A stretch of DNA of 10,122 nucleotides from Planctomycetota bacterium (GTDB lineage Bacteria > Planctomycetota > SBBH01 > JAHFOU01), in NCBI GenBank assembly GCA_023261525.1, contig JAHFOU010000046.1, positions 1 to 10,122 on the forward strand, given 5' to 3'. Shown here one piece after another: positions 1 to 5,744 of this stretch (position 1 is its first letter; each line of letters starts with the position of its first letter). The position numbers and the translations under genes were made by a program. The notes beneath the pieces are model-generated. The model did not search any database. It was given only the letters and a program-made list of their open reading frames with translations, and was not told the DNA's origin.

Positions 1-552
1 CTCCCCATCCAGCGCCACATGCCCCGGCGCCACGGCGCTGACCCGGATGCGGGGGCCCAGCTCCCGCCTCAGGATCTCCACCATCGCCCTCACGGCGGCC
101 TTGGAGATCCCGTAGGCGACGTATTTCCGCCAGCGCGTCGTGGCATCCGTGATCTGTACGATGGCGCCCCGACGCATCACCTTGGCCGCCTCCTGGGCGC
201 AGAAGAAGGAACCCTTCAGGTTGAGGTCCATGTGGCGGTCCCAGTCCTTCTCCGAGACCGTCGGCAGGGGGGTAGGAAAGAAGTCGGCCGCCGAGTTCAC
301 CAGGGCATCCAGCCGGCCCAGGCGTCTCGCCGCCGTGCGGACCACCCGCCGGCAGTCCGCCACCCTCGAAAGATCCCCCCGGATCACCACGGCCCGCCGG
401 CCCAGGGCCCGGATCTCCGCCGCCGTGCGTTCCGCCTCGGCCCGGGACCGGTGGCAATGCACCGCCACGTCCCAGCCCGCCCGCGCACAGCCCAGGGCGA
501 TCTCCCGCCCCAGCCGCCTCGCCCCGCCCGTCACCAGCATGGATTTGCGCAC
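1..552 (-). CDS. Pteridine reductase-like short-chain dehydrogenase (PTR1/FolM type), C-terminus missing
   Basis: NAD(P)H-dependent SDR oxidoreductase; 184 residues are visible and the reading frame runs off the left edge. The Rossmann nucleotide-binding motif TGGARRLG lies at residues 8-15, followed by HCHRS at 32-36, which resembles the HYHRS NADPH-phosphate motif of PTR1. NSAADFFPTPL at 86-96 resembles the NASSFYPTPL stretch of pteridine reductases. The catalytic region is ITD (134-136) then Y147-x3-K151; Asp136 stands where ordinary SDRs have the catalytic Ser, as in PTR1 and FolM. APG at 175-177 is the usual SDR segment after the active site. The family reduces dihydropterins or dihydrofolate in the cytoplasm, so a role in folate or pterin metabolism is likely; the exact substrate is inferred. 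The GTG start was chosen because a TAGAAT box sits 6 nt upstream on the same strand and no Shine-Dalgarno is present; ATG at 540 is the alternative. The Asp-to-Tyr spacing is two residues shorter than in PTR1, so another SDR subfamily remains possible. Confidence 0.85.
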   Translation of the reverse strand, partial: MRKSMLVTGGARRLGREIALGCARAGWDVAVHCHRSRAEAERTAAEIRALGRRAVVIRGDLSRVADCRRVVRTAARRLGRLDALVNSAADFFPTPLPTVSEKDWDRHMDLNLKGSFFCAQEAAKVMRRGAIVQITDATTRWRKYVAYGISKAAVRAMVEILRRELGPRIRVSAVAPGHVALDGE

Positions 553-558
553 GACGGG

Positions 559-564
559 ATTCTA
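559..564 (-). promoter_or_regulatory. Putative -10 box (TAGAAT) for the SDR gene
   Basis: On the minus strand TAGAAT matches TATAAT at five of six positions. It ends 6 nt before the GTG start codon at 552, so the transcript would begin at or next to the start codon (leaderless). No convincing -35 box and no Shine-Dalgarno sequence are visible. Confidence 0.5.
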
Positions 565-568
565 CCGC

Positions 569-574
569 TATCCT
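569..574 (+). promoter_or_regulatory. Putative -10 box (TATCCT) for the small exported protein gene
   Basis: TATCCT lies 7 nt before the ATG at 582, again giving a leaderless or near-leaderless mRNA. A weak -35 candidate, TTGCGC at 545-550, is 18 nt upstream, inside the divergent SDR gene. The box is only 4 bp from the opposing -10 box of the SDR gene, so RNA polymerase could not occupy both promoters at once. Confidence 0.4.
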
Positions 575-581
575 ATCCGCC

Positions 582-1253
582 ATGCGCACCACAGCCTGGA
601 TCCTGACTCTGACGGCCCTGGCCCCCTTGGTGGCGGCCGAGCCCGAATCGCCGACCAAGCCCGAGAAGACCGACGCCGAGAAGAAGGCCGCCGCCGAGGC
701 CGACGGCCTCTACGATTTCCTGCGCTCGGTCGGCACGCCCAAGAAGGATGCCAACAAGGCCTCCAACGCCTATGAGAAGTTCCGCCTCAAGCCGGCCGGA
801 GACCGCAAGAAGGAGATGACCGACCTCCGGCAACGCCGCCTGGAGCGGGACGCCGCCCATCGCACGAAAGAAGGGGCCCGCCTCCTGAAGAGCAAGGGGC
901 TCACGCCCGGCCGGGGCTTCTGGAACAACGCCGAGAGTCTCGACAAGCTCCGCGTGGACATCCAGAACCTGGCCGAGAAGGATCCCCAGGAGTACGAGCG
1001 CCTGATGCAGGACCCCGACCGCCGGGCCAACATGCTGAAGCGCTACGGCTTCGGGGCCCCGGAGGACGTGAAGGCCCTGGAGCCCTTCGTCTTCGGGGAC
1101 CTCCAGGCCTGGCAGGACGAGAGAGACATCGCGGCCGCCCTCAAGGCCCGCAAGCTTCCCGACGAGGACGTCCTCTGGGTGCTGAACGCCGTCCCGGACC
1201 TCGGGGATCTGGTCCGGGAGGCCAAGACCGGCGAGAAGAGTACCAAGAAATAG
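582..1253 (+). CDS. Small exported protein of unknown function, charged and helical
   Basis: I do not recognise a family for this 223-residue protein. Residues 1-19 form a signal peptide: MRTT, then a hydrophobic Leu/Ala core, ending LVAA before EPESP. The mature part begins with a Lys/Glu/Ala-rich linker (about 20-40) and continues with long stretches rich in Lys, Arg, Glu and Asp that look helical. There is no cysteine, no obvious metal site and no membrane segment beyond the signal. WNN near residue 114 and FVFGDLQAWQDERD near 168-181 are the most distinctive stretches. It is probably a soluble periplasmic or secreted protein. It stands alone: divergent from the SDR gene with a 29-bp gap and followed by 211 bp of non-coding sequence. 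Codon use is the same GC-rich pattern as its neighbours, so there is no sign of recent transfer. The ATG start fits both the signal peptide and the TATCCT box 7 nt upstream. Confidence 0.8.
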   Translation: MRTTAWILTLTALAPLVAAEPESPTKPEKTDAEKKAAAEADGLYDFLRSVGTPKKDANKASNAYEKFRLKPAGDRKKEMTDLRQRRLERDAAHRTKEGARLLKSKGLTPGRGFWNNAESLDKLRVDIQNLAEKDPQEYERLMQDPDRRANMLKRYGFGAPEDVKALEPFVFGDLQAWQDERDIAAALKARKLPDEDVLWVLNAVPDLGDLVREAKTGEKSTKK

Positions 1254-1280
1254 ACATTGCTACGTCAACCATTCGCTGAC

Positions 1281-1310
1281 GGGTAGTGAGGGTTTTCCCC
1301 TCAAGCACCC
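1281..1310 (+). terminator. Hairpin after the small exported protein gene, possible terminator
   Basis: TGAGGG (1287-1292) and CCCTCA (1298-1303) form a perfect 6-bp stem with a TTTTC loop. It is extended by GGGT (1281-1284) pairing with ACCC (1307-1310) across a small AG/AGC internal loop. It lies 28 nt after the stop codon, where a terminator would be expected. No T tract follows, so it is not a classical intrinsic terminator and could instead be an RNA-stabilising or regulatory hairpin. The rest of the 211-bp gap up to 1465 holds two short repeats and no gene. Confidence 0.35.
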
Positions 1311-1341
1311 ATCAGGAATCCTCTGATCCGCCGATTTGTTG

Positions 1342-1356
1342 TGTGGAATTCCCACA
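1342..1356. repeat. Short inverted repeat TGTGG-N5-CCACA
   Basis: A perfect 5-bp inverted repeat around AATTC lies in the AT-richer gap upstream of the secreted three-gene cluster. It is short enough to arise by chance, but its position would suit an operator or a small hairpin in the leader of the cluster. Confidence 0.3.
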
Positions 1357-1430
1357 TCACATTCCCCTATCCGACATGACATGAAGCGACACTCCAGAAA
1401 ATGATGGAATCTTGGCCTAGGACAACTCCC

Positions 1431-1450
1431 CATGGCATCCCATGGCATTG
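1431..1450 (+). repeat. 10-bp tandem direct repeat (CATGGCATCC / CATGGCATTG)
   Basis: Two adjacent copies share CATGGCAT in identical phase, one helical turn apart, directly before the preferred start of the cluster's first gene. Each copy contains ATG, which creates an alternative in-frame start at 1432. A regulatory role is possible but not shown. Confidence 0.4.
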
Positions 1451-1464
1451 GACTTGCGATAGCC

Positions 1465-2457
1465 ATGAACATGAGAACCATCTTCTTATCTCTCATTGTG
1501 TTCCCCTGGGCCCTTCTGGCGGACACGGTGGTCCTGAACACCGGGGAGCGCATCGTCGGCAAGGTGGTCCCGTACGGGGATTTCCTCATCGTGGGGGGGA
1601 AGGCGGGCGGAGAGGCCCGTGTGCTGGACCGCATCCTGGTGGATACCGTGGAACCCAAGCCCGAGGTGGATCTGGAGGTCTTCCTCGACCTTCCCCCGGA
1701 AGGGGAGAACCCCAATTCCCCGAGCCCCGCCAACATCCGCTTCTACCGCACGCCGGAGGCCAAGGTCCGTCATCTGCTGGATCTCTCCACGAGGACCGTG
1801 GCGGACAGCAAGGACCCCGCCGGCACGGCGAAGCGGGCGCGCGAGGTGCTCAAGGCGATGAAGGGCAGGTCCGTCGAGGAGGAGCTGTTCGCCGCCGTGG
1901 TCCCCGTCTGCGACGCGCCACGGGTGAAGCTGGCTCTGGAGTGCCTGCAGGGGAGCGACCCCAAAGGGATGGAACGTCGCCTGGTGGAGGTTGCCCTCGC
2001 CGGGGGGCAGGACCTCTGCAAGGTCGCCGCGGAGGAGATGAAGCGACGCTACGGGAAGTGCCCGGCCGCAGTGCTGGGAGCCCTGTGCTCCCCGGAGAGC
2101 GGGGAAAAGAGCCTCCGTGCCGCGGCGGAGGTCGTCGGGGTGCTCCGCGACGAGGCGGGGATCGATGCCCTGGTGACCGCCCTCCACGCCCGCGGCGTGC
2201 GCAGGAACTCGGGCGGCCTGCCCCACATGGCCTATGTGAAGACCGTGAAAACCGAAGCCGACCCCGAGCGGCACGAAACCCGGACCCGGCATGAGATGGG
2301 CTGGGTGGACGAGGATTTCCAGTTCAAGGAGCCCGACGAGCGCATCCTCTGCCATCTGGTCGCGGTGCTGGAGGCCATTGCGGGCGAGCCGTTCAAGGAC
2401 CTCAAGGACGTGGATGATTGGCGGAGGGAACGGCAGCAGGCGAAGGCGGAGAAGTGA
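1465..2457 (+). CDS. Exported HEAT-like protein with N-terminal beta domain
   Basis: First gene of the secreted cluster, 330 residues. Residues 1-19 are a signal peptide (MNMR, hydrophobic core, ALLA). Residues 20-65 look like a small all-beta SH3/KOW-like segment of the type VVLNTGERIVGKV with alternating hydrophobic strands, a motif seen at the mature N-terminus of many exported planctomycete proteins (recalled, not searched). From about 95 to 310 the chain is helical with degenerate HEAT/ARM-like repeats (for example around 140-165, 170-195 and 215-242). It ends with an AGEPF...W element (306-319) that echoes LTGQD...WW in the next protein. No catalytic motif is visible, so it is probably a binding or scaffold protein in the periplasm or envelope. 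The ATG at 1465 was chosen because it gives a compact signal peptide; ATG at 1432 would add 11 residues in front, and neither start has a Shine-Dalgarno. The stop overlaps the next start as GTGA, suggesting translational coupling. The specific function is unknown. Confidence 0.75.
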   Translation: MNMRTIFLSLIVFPWALLADTVVLNTGERIVGKVVPYGDFLIVGGKAGGEARVLDRILVDTVEPKPEVDLEVFLDLPPEGENPNSPSPANIRFYRTPEAKVRHLLDLSTRTVADSKDPAGTAKRAREVLKAMKGRSVEEELFAAVVPVCDAPRVKLALECLQGSDPKGMERRLVEVALAGGQDLCKVAAEEMKRRYGKCPAAVLGALCSPESGEKSLRAAAEVVGVLRDEAGIDALVTALHARGVRRNSGGLPHMAYVKTVKTEADPERHETRTRHEMGWVDEDFQFKEPDERILCHLVAVLEAIAGEPFKDLKDVDDWRRERQQAKAEK

Positions 2458-3728
2458 GGACAATGCTCTTCCTGTGCCTGGTCGTCCTGCCCCTGGCCGT
2501 CCGTGCCGGGGAGGACGGGATCCTCTCCGATCCCAAGGCCTGGAGACAGTGGCCCGAAGCCATCCGCACGCTGTGGACGTCGGACCGGCCGGCCTTCGTG
2601 ACATGCCTCGGGGGCAAGCATCCCCAGCACTCGGCCCTGGCTGCGGACGTCCTGGAACAGGTGGGGGAGGACGGGGCCCGTTGGGCCATCCAGCAGGGGC
2701 TGACTCATCCGAATCCCCGGGTGAGGGCCCAGTCGGCTTCCCTGCTCGGGCGGACCCGCGTCCGGGGAGTGGCCTCCAAGGTGGCGCTCCTCCTCAGCGA
2801 CGAGAGCGAGGAGGTCCAGGAGATGGCAGCCCGGGCCCTCTCCCGCATCGGGACGGATGCCCAGGTCCCGGCGCTCGCCCAGGCCGCCCAGTCGGACAAG
2901 AGCCGGCAGGTGCGCAAGGCCGCCGCCCTGGCTCTGGCCTGGCTGGGGACGCGGGCTTCCGGAGAGGCCCTCATCGAGAAGATCTCCCTCGGGGACGGGG
3001 CCGACAAGAATGAGGCCCTGAAGGTCCTTACCGGCCAGGACGGGGACTCCCGGAGGGCCAGGGCGTGGTGGGAGGAGCACCGCCCGGCGTCCCTGTACAC
3101 CGTGGACGAGGAGGCCTTCACGGGAGGAGGACGTCGACGTCCCGAACCGATCCGCTATCCGGGAAAGGACAAGCGCCGGGCGGAGCGAGCCCGTGTGCTC
3201 TACCTCTTCGACGTCTCGGGCAGCATCCCGAACTGCAAGACCCTCCAGAAAGAGCTGTACTCGACAACCCTCCGCGACCTCCCGAAGGACGTCTTCTTCG
3301 ATGCCATCGCCTTTAGCCTGGCTCCCCGCGCCTGGAAGGGTTTCCTGGTCGCGGCGGAGATCCGCGCCAACCGCCGGGACGCGAGCGACTGGATCGCCGG
3401 CTACGACGGGATGTCCGGGACCACGCCGCTTTCCGACGCCATCCGCCTGGCGTTGACGAACTACGACGTGGACGAGGTGGTCATCTTCACGGACGGGGGA
3501 GGCAACATCGGGGCTGCGGGCAAGGACATGTTCGACTATGTACAGGCCTACAACGTCTGCCGCCGCGTCCGGCTGCGGGCCATCCCGGTCGGGAATGCCA
3601 ACATCCGCCTCGAGGGCGGCGTGTCGTCGGGATACGCCCTGGCCCGCCTGGTGCTGGAGAGCGGGGGGAGCCAGACCGCCTCCGTTCCAGGATTTGCCCC
3701 ACGGAAAACGTCGAAACGGGATCCTTGA
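2454..3728 (+). CDS. Exported HEAT-repeat plus von Willebrand factor A domain protein
   Basis: A 424-residue protein with a signal peptide (about 1-18, ending LAVRA). HEAT repeats span about 84-190, with clear helix pairs such as NPRVRAQSASLLGR (87-100) and EEVQEMAARALSRIG (119-133). They are capped by LTGQD...RAWWEEH (192-209), a motif common at the end of HEAT repeats in planctomycete proteins. A von Willebrand A domain follows (about 247-415) with an intact metal-ion-dependent adhesion site: DVSGS (D253, S255, S257), Thr in GTTPL (about 322-326) and Asp347 in FTDGGGN. Such domains bind ligands through Mg2+ or Mn2+ and usually mediate protein-protein contacts or assembly. There is no membrane anchor after the signal peptide. 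GTG at 2454 overlaps the preceding stop and supplies an Arg to the signal n-region; ATG at 2463 is the alternative. The next gene starts 12 bp downstream, so the three genes probably form one operon. The ligand is unknown. Confidence 0.85.
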   Translation: MRTMLFLCLVVLPLAVRAGEDGILSDPKAWRQWPEAIRTLWTSDRPAFVTCLGGKHPQHSALAADVLEQVGEDGARWAIQQGLTHPNPRVRAQSASLLGRTRVRGVASKVALLLSDESEEVQEMAARALSRIGTDAQVPALAQAAQSDKSRQVRKAAALALAWLGTRASGEALIEKISLGDGADKNEALKVLTGQDGDSRRARAWWEEHRPASLYTVDEEAFTGGGRRRPEPIRYPGKDKRRAERARVLYLFDVSGSIPNCKTLQKELYSTTLRDLPKDVFFDAIAFSLAPRAWKGFLVAAEIRANRRDASDWIAGYDGMSGTTPLSDAIRLALTNYDVDEVVIFTDGGGNIGAAGKDMFDYVQAYNVCRRVRLRAIPVGNANIRLEGGVSSGYALARLVLESGGSQTASVPGFAPRKTSKRDP

Positions 3729-3740
3729 CCGGGAACCCCC

Positions 3741-5312
3741 ATGAAAGCACCGCCGCTCTTTCCCGTATTCCTCCTTCTGACAAGCATTCTCGCCTCTCCC
3801 CCTCAGGATCCCAAGGAGGTCGATCCGGACCGCAGGAAATCGGAGCGGGCCGTGAAGGGTATCTTGGACCCGGCGTTGCAACAGCAGGTCGACCGGGCGA
3901 TTGCGACCGCCAAGAAGTACCTTCTGTCGTTGAGGAGCCTGAAGGAAGCCAAGCCCATCCCCAACTCCCTTACAGAGGAGCTCCGTAGCGAGGCCAGGAG
4001 GCTGCGGAAGGAATCTCAAGGCTACACCAACGGAAAGCAGAAGAAAGAGGCGGAGCGAAAAGCCCAGGCTCTCCTCCGTTGCGCCGAGGCGCTGGAGGCC
4101 GGCAGGGCGCCCGAGGAAGACGACAGGAAATTCCTGAAGATCCCCGCAGCCACCCCGCCACCCTCCTCGATCTCGCCGTTCGGCCCCGGGGGAGAGGCCC
4201 TGGTGGGCCTGGCCTTGATTCAGTCGGGTGTCCCGCCCTCGGATCCTGTGGTCACGGAGATCTGGAAAAGACAGGCCGGGAAACCTATCGTGGACTCACC
4301 GGACTCCACCTACACGGCTGCGGTCCAGCTCATGTTCGCGGATGTCATGATGCACGCCCCCTGCGGGGAGGCCTGGCCTTCCCCCGATTCCAAAAAGGCG
4401 GTCCTGGACTGGATCCGCCAAAGGGCCGAGGCGCTAGCTTCGGGTTGTGATGGAGGGGCCTGGACCTACACCTGGGGGAAGGCAGCCGTAAGAGGCTATG
4501 CCGTGGAGGAGGAATGGGCGATCGACTCCAAACCCCTGTTGGAGGCATCGGTGCCCCAAGGGCCCTATGACTTCTCAAACTCCCAATACGCCATCCTCGG
4601 CCTCAAGGCCGCGGCGCTTTGTGGGATCCGACCAGAGGGCTCCGAACGGATGTGGCGGATCGTCCTCCAGCAATTCCTCACGGCACAGGAACACGAAGGA
4701 CCTGGAGTGGAGCTTCGTATCGCTCCCGAGAAGGCACGCCCGGGTTCCCTGAAATCCTACGAGCACGGTTGGGAGAACGTCGAGTCCGGGGACCGGCAAC
4801 GCAAGGCCTGGGCCAGGGGGTGGGGTTATGTCCGCAGTGGGATGCCGACGACCCACACGATGACGGCGGCGGGCCTCACGGCCCTGCTGGTCGCCCGTTC
4901 GGAACTCCGTCTCACACCTGTGGAGAGCGAGCGAGTGGACGAGGCGGTCCGTGACGGCCTGGCCTGGATGCAGCTTCGTTGGGAGGGCAACGGGCTCTCG
5001 GGGCGCGGCGGCGCGGCCGGCGGGGGCGACCTGGGTGGTGTGGTGAACAGCTATCTAGTCTATGGGCTGGAACGGATGGGGGTGCTGGGAGCGATACGAA
5101 AAATCGGTGGCCACGACTGGTACGCCGAAGGTGCCAAGCGCCTCGTGGAGACGCAGGGAACGGATGGCTCCTGGAACGCCGACGCTCCAGGAGGGTACGG
5201 ACCCGAGATCGACACGGCGTTCTGCCTACTTTTCCTTTGCAGGGGAACCCGGGAGGAGTTCGGCAAGCCGTCCTACGAAGTGGGGGAGTTTAAGGGCACT
5301 CCCACACCTTGA
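3741..5312 (+). CDS. Exported squalene-cyclase/prenyltransferase-fold (alpha/alpha-toroid) protein
   Basis: A 523-residue protein with signal peptide 1-19 (MKAPP, Leu-rich core, ILAS). Residues about 45-130 are a charged helical region rich in Lys, Arg and Glu. From about 145 to the end the sequence shows repeated helix-turn elements of the terpenoid cyclase/protein prenyltransferase toroid: GGEALVGLALIQSG (150-163), TYTAAVQLMFAD (190-201), NSQYAILGLKAA (280-291), TMTAAGLTALLVA (373-385), a QW-type motif QGTDGSWN (472-479) and the closing DTAFCLLFLCRGT (491-503). The DxDD catalytic motif of squalene-hopene cyclases was not found, and the protein is exported, so it is unlikely to be a hopanoid-making enzyme; a structural or ligand-binding role is more likely. 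It is the last gene of the secreted cluster, 12 bp after the vWA gene, and converges on the DUF2203 gene with an 11-bp gap that has no obvious terminator. A Gly-rich loop (GRGGAAGGGDLGG, 421-433) is unusual. Confidence 0.8.
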   Translation: MKAPPLFPVFLLLTSILASPPQDPKEVDPDRRKSERAVKGILDPALQQQVDRAIATAKKYLLSLRSLKEAKPIPNSLTEELRSEARRLRKESQGYTNGKQKKEAERKAQALLRCAEALEAGRAPEEDDRKFLKIPAATPPPSSISPFGPGGEALVGLALIQSGVPPSDPVVTEIWKRQAGKPIVDSPDSTYTAAVQLMFADVMMHAPCGEAWPSPDSKKAVLDWIRQRAEALASGCDGGAWTYTWGKAAVRGYAVEEEWAIDSKPLLEASVPQGPYDFSNSQYAILGLKAAALCGIRPEGSERMWRIVLQQFLTAQEHEGPGVELRIAPEKARPGSLKSYEHGWENVESGDRQRKAWARGWGYVRSGMPTTHTMTAAGLTALLVARSELRLTPVESERVDEAVRDGLAWMQLRWEGNGLSGRGGAAGGGDLGGVVNSYLVYGLERMGVLGAIRKIGGHDWYAEGAKRLVETQGTDGSWNADAPGGYGPEIDTAFCLLFLCRGTREEFGKPSYEVGEFKGTPTP

Positions 5313-5323
5313 GCGACCGAAGC

Positions 5324-5710
5324 CTAGCGGCGTTCCGGAGGGGTTTGTAGGTCGAGACTGAGATCCACCGCCCCGATCGGCTGGCGCCCCGCGAAGCCGG
5401 ACTGGAGGTCGTGCCAGTGGGCCAGCTCCTCCTCGCCGTGCTTCCAGCAGAGGTAGACGGTCTCGTCGCCCCGCTTCCAGTAGAAGTCGATGAGGCCGGA
5501 GACGGGATCCTTGAGCTCCACGCCCAGCTCGTCGAGCTCGGCGGCGTACTTGCGCAGGCGGGTCTGGAGCTGCTCCAGGGCCTCGTCGTCGGCCGGGCTC
5601 TCGAGACGGTTCATCTCCCCGGCCGTGCGCACGATGTCGGCCACGATGCGCCGCACCAGGGGGAGGGTCCTGCGGGCGCCTTCGACCGTGTAGAGGCGGG
5701 GGGTCAGCAT
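5324..5710 (-). CDS. DUF2203 family protein
   Basis: A short cytoplasmic protein of 128 residues. The N-terminus LYTVEGARRTLPLVRRIV (6-23) is the typical DUF2203 opening. A charged helix (about 42-62) follows, then the family core: ELGVELKDPVSGLIDFYWKR (61-80), VYLCWKHGEEELAHWHD (85-101) and GFAGRQPI (105-112). The function of this family is not established. Length agrees with the family, so the gene looks intact. The ATG start (5710-5708) overlaps a possible upstream ATG of the ThyX-like gene within the same CATG, so the two genes diverge from a very compact promoter. A TATCCT box lies 6 nt before the start and there is no Shine-Dalgarno, as for other genes here. The weakly conserved tail (DLSLDLQTPPERR) is charged. 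Confidence 0.85.
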   Translation of the reverse strand: MLTPRLYTVEGARRTLPLVRRIVADIVRTAGEMNRLESPADDEALEQLQTRLRKYAAELDELGVELKDPVSGLIDFYWKRGDETVYLCWKHGEEELAHWHDLQSGFAGRQPIGAVDLSLDLQTPPERR

Positions 5711-5716
5711 GGCAGG

Positions 5717-5722
5717 AGGATA
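5717..5722 (-). promoter_or_regulatory. Putative -10 box (TATCCT) for the DUF2203 gene
   Basis: Minus-strand TATCCT ends exactly 6 nt before the ATG at 5710, and the same hexamer serves the gene at 582. A leaderless transcript is implied. Read on the plus strand the same bases form part of AGGAGGATA, which looks like a Shine-Dalgarno but is 25 nt from the preferred start of the plus-strand gene. Confidence 0.45.
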
Positions 5723-5732
5723 CACGAATCCG

Positions 5733-5738
5733 TATGAT
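5733..5738 (+). promoter_or_regulatory. Putative -10 box (TATGAT) for the ThyX-like gene
   Basis: TATGAT matches TATAAT at five of six positions and ends 6 nt before the ATG at 5745, so the mRNA would start at or next to the start codon. No clear -35 box is seen. It supports 5745 as the start over the in-frame ATG at 5709. Confidence 0.5.
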
Positions 5739-5744
5739 CCGCGC

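Noticed and set aside
19..775. Two overlapping plus-strand open frames over the SDR gene
   Set aside because: Arg/Pro/Ala-rich shadow translations; the minus strand encodes an SDR with conserved motifs here.
1486..2604. A 372-residue minus-strand open frame over the HEAT-like gene
   Set aside because: The plus-strand product has a signal peptide, helical repeats and a coupled downstream gene; the minus product shows no recognisable feature.
2232..4019. A 595-residue open frame on the minus strand across the vWA gene
   Set aside because: It spans three plus-strand genes with clear domains and its own translation is Pro/Gly/Arg/Leu-rich without motifs.
5313..5323. A terminator between the convergent toroid and DUF2203 genes
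   Set aside because: The 11-bp gap and its flanks show no stem-loop with a T tract on either strand.
5714..5719. AGGAGG as a Shine-Dalgarno for the ThyX-like gene
   Set aside because: It is 25 nt from the preferred start at 5745 and 14 nt from an out-of-frame ATG; the same bases are better explained as part of the -10 region of the opposite gene.
5709..5744. ATG at 5709 as the start of the ThyX-like gene
   Set aside because: It overlaps the start codon of the divergent gene and the -10 box TATGAT lies downstream of it, so a transcript from that box would not include it. It remains possible if transcription begins further upstream.
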